NCBI GenBank assembly: GCA_902765975.1
Contig: CACXBO010000032.1
Location: 1 to 5,745, forward strand
Direction: 5' to 3'
DNA: 5,745 nt
DNA from: Oscillospiraceae bacterium
Lineage (GTDB): Bacteria > Bacillota > Clostridia > Oscillospirales > Oscillospiraceae
The position numbers were made by a program, and so were the translations under genes. Shown piece after piece: positions 5,092 to 5,745 of this stretch. How positions within the stretch are numbered: the stretch's first letter is position 1; each line of letters begins with the position of its first letter. The notes below the pieces were generated by a model. That model was given only the letters and a program-made list of their open reading frames with translations. It made no database searches and was not told the DNA's origin.

Positions 5092-5745
5092 GGGAAGTCC
5101 GGCTTCCTCGCGCTCGCGGATCGCGTCCTTGCGGGAGATGTTCCAGCGGCCTCTTTCGTCGATGCCGATGAACTTGACCCAGGTCCAGTCGCCGACCTTG
5201 ATAGCGTCCTCGACGTTCTCAGTGCGCTTGAACTCAAGATCCTTGATATGGCACATGGCGTCCTTGCCGGGCACGAGCTCGACGAAGGCGCCGATGGGTA
5301 TCGTGCGCACGCACTGTCCGAAGTAGAGCTTGCCGACCTCGGGCACAAAGCAGATATCGTCGATGACCTTCTTTGCCGCGCGGCAGGCGTCGATATCCTG
5401 ATGCGTGATGAAAACGCTGCCGTCGTCCTCAATATCGATCTTGCAGCCGGTGTCGGCGCAGATCTTCTGGATGACCTTTCCGCCGGAGCCGATGACCTCG
5501 CGGATCTTATCCGGGTCGATATGCATGCTGATCATCTTCGGCGCGCTCTTGGCGAGCTCGTGACGCGGCTCGGATATGGCGACGAGCATTATCTCGTCGA
5601 GGATCTGGAATCTCGCCTCGCGGGTGATCTCAAAGGCGTTCTTTATGATATCGTAGGTGAGTCCGTCGTTCTTGAGGTCCATCTGGATGGCGGTGATGCC
5701 CTTCTTCGTTCCGGCGACCTTGAAGTCCATCTCGCCGTGGAAGTC
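5077..5745 (-). CDS. pnp: Polynucleotide phosphorylase, C-terminal part (end of RNase PH 2, KH, S1); 5' end outside the window
   Basis: The minus-strand frame is open from the right edge to TAA at 5079-5077, giving the last 222 residues. The first part, GEMDFKVAGTKKGITAIQMD, is the conserved end of the second RNase PH core domain. A helical segment (EITREARFQILDEI) and then the KH domain follow, starting near ISMHIDPDKIREVIG with the GSGG loop at about 5479-5490. The S1 domain covers about 5115-5337 (VGKLYFGQ, IGAFVELVPGKDAMCHI, RWNISRKDA), with a short tail ending PIDRE. PNPase is a trimeric 3'-to-5' phosphorolytic exoribonuclease acting in mRNA turnover; KH and S1 grip the RNA. The S1 domain departs from common PNPase wording: the usual GLVHIS reads AMCHIK, and the KH loop has Ser where Pro is usual (VIGPGG). 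Catalytic residues lie mostly upstream, so activity cannot be judged here. Confidence 0.93.
   Translation of the reverse strand, partial: DFHGEMDFKVAGTKKGITAIQMDLKNDGLTYDIIKNAFEITREARFQILDEIMLVAISEPRHELAKSAPKMISMHIDPDKIREVIGSGGKVIQKICADTGCKIDIEDDGSVFITHQDIDACRAAKKVIDDICFVPEVGKLYFGQCVRTIPIGAFVELVPGKDAMCHIKDLEFKRTENVEDAIKVGDWTWVKFIGIDERGRWNISRKDAIREREEAGLPIDRE

Noticed and set aside
5090..5326. Plus-strand open frame opposite the S1 domain of PNPase
   Set aside because: It has no ribosome site or domain match, and the minus strand is clearly PNPase.
5728..5730. ATG as the start of the minus-strand gene
   Set aside because: The frame continues to the window edge and the conserved PNPase core sequence continues with it; this Met is internal.

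Overview
The window looks like ordinary chromosome from a fairly G+C-rich member of the Clostridia/Firmicutes, probably a gut-type lineage. This is inferred from the gene set (HemW-like, VanW/YoaR-like envelope protein, Cof-type HAD hydrolase, lipoprotein with trigger-factor domains, PNPase), the Gram-positive lipobox, strong GGAGG-type ribosome sites, and heavy use of ATA (Ile) and AGA/AGG (Arg) codons despite G+C-rich third positions elsewhere. No mobile element, tRNA, rRNA or CRISPR array is visible. No gene-free stretch exceeds 300 bases; the longest is the 151-base gap at 1165-1315.

Layout: (1) 1-1164, the 3' part of a plus-strand hemW-like gene whose N-terminus lies off the left edge. 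(2) 1165-1315, an AT-rich gap with a perfect TTGACA box, a TTTTTCGAAAAA palindrome and two tiny chained ORFs that end directly against the next start codon. (3) 1316-2986, a membrane-anchored VanW-domain protein ending in 35 uninterrupted X-Pro dipeptides, partly built from four 18-bp tandem repeats. (4) 2997-3026, a strong hairpin terminator. (5) 3058-3882 and 3896-4999, a two-gene unit of a Cof-type HAD phosphatase and a lipoprotein carrying trigger-factor-like FKBP and C-terminal domains, 13 bases apart. (6) 5035-5066, a 13-bp-stem bidirectional terminator between convergent genes. (7) 5077-5745 on the minus strand, the C-terminal part of polynucleotide phosphorylase (end of the second RNase PH domain, KH, S1), running off the right edge.

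Two of the three complete genes encode exported proteins facing the cell wall: the VanW protein and the putative extracytoplasmic prolyl isomerase/chaperone. Both carry acidic proline-rich low-complexity segments. I do not see a wholly new system. The most interesting items are the lipid-anchored trigger-factor-like protein, the VanW X-Pro rod, the leader micro-ORFs, and the 11-bp inverted repeat around the convergent terminator.
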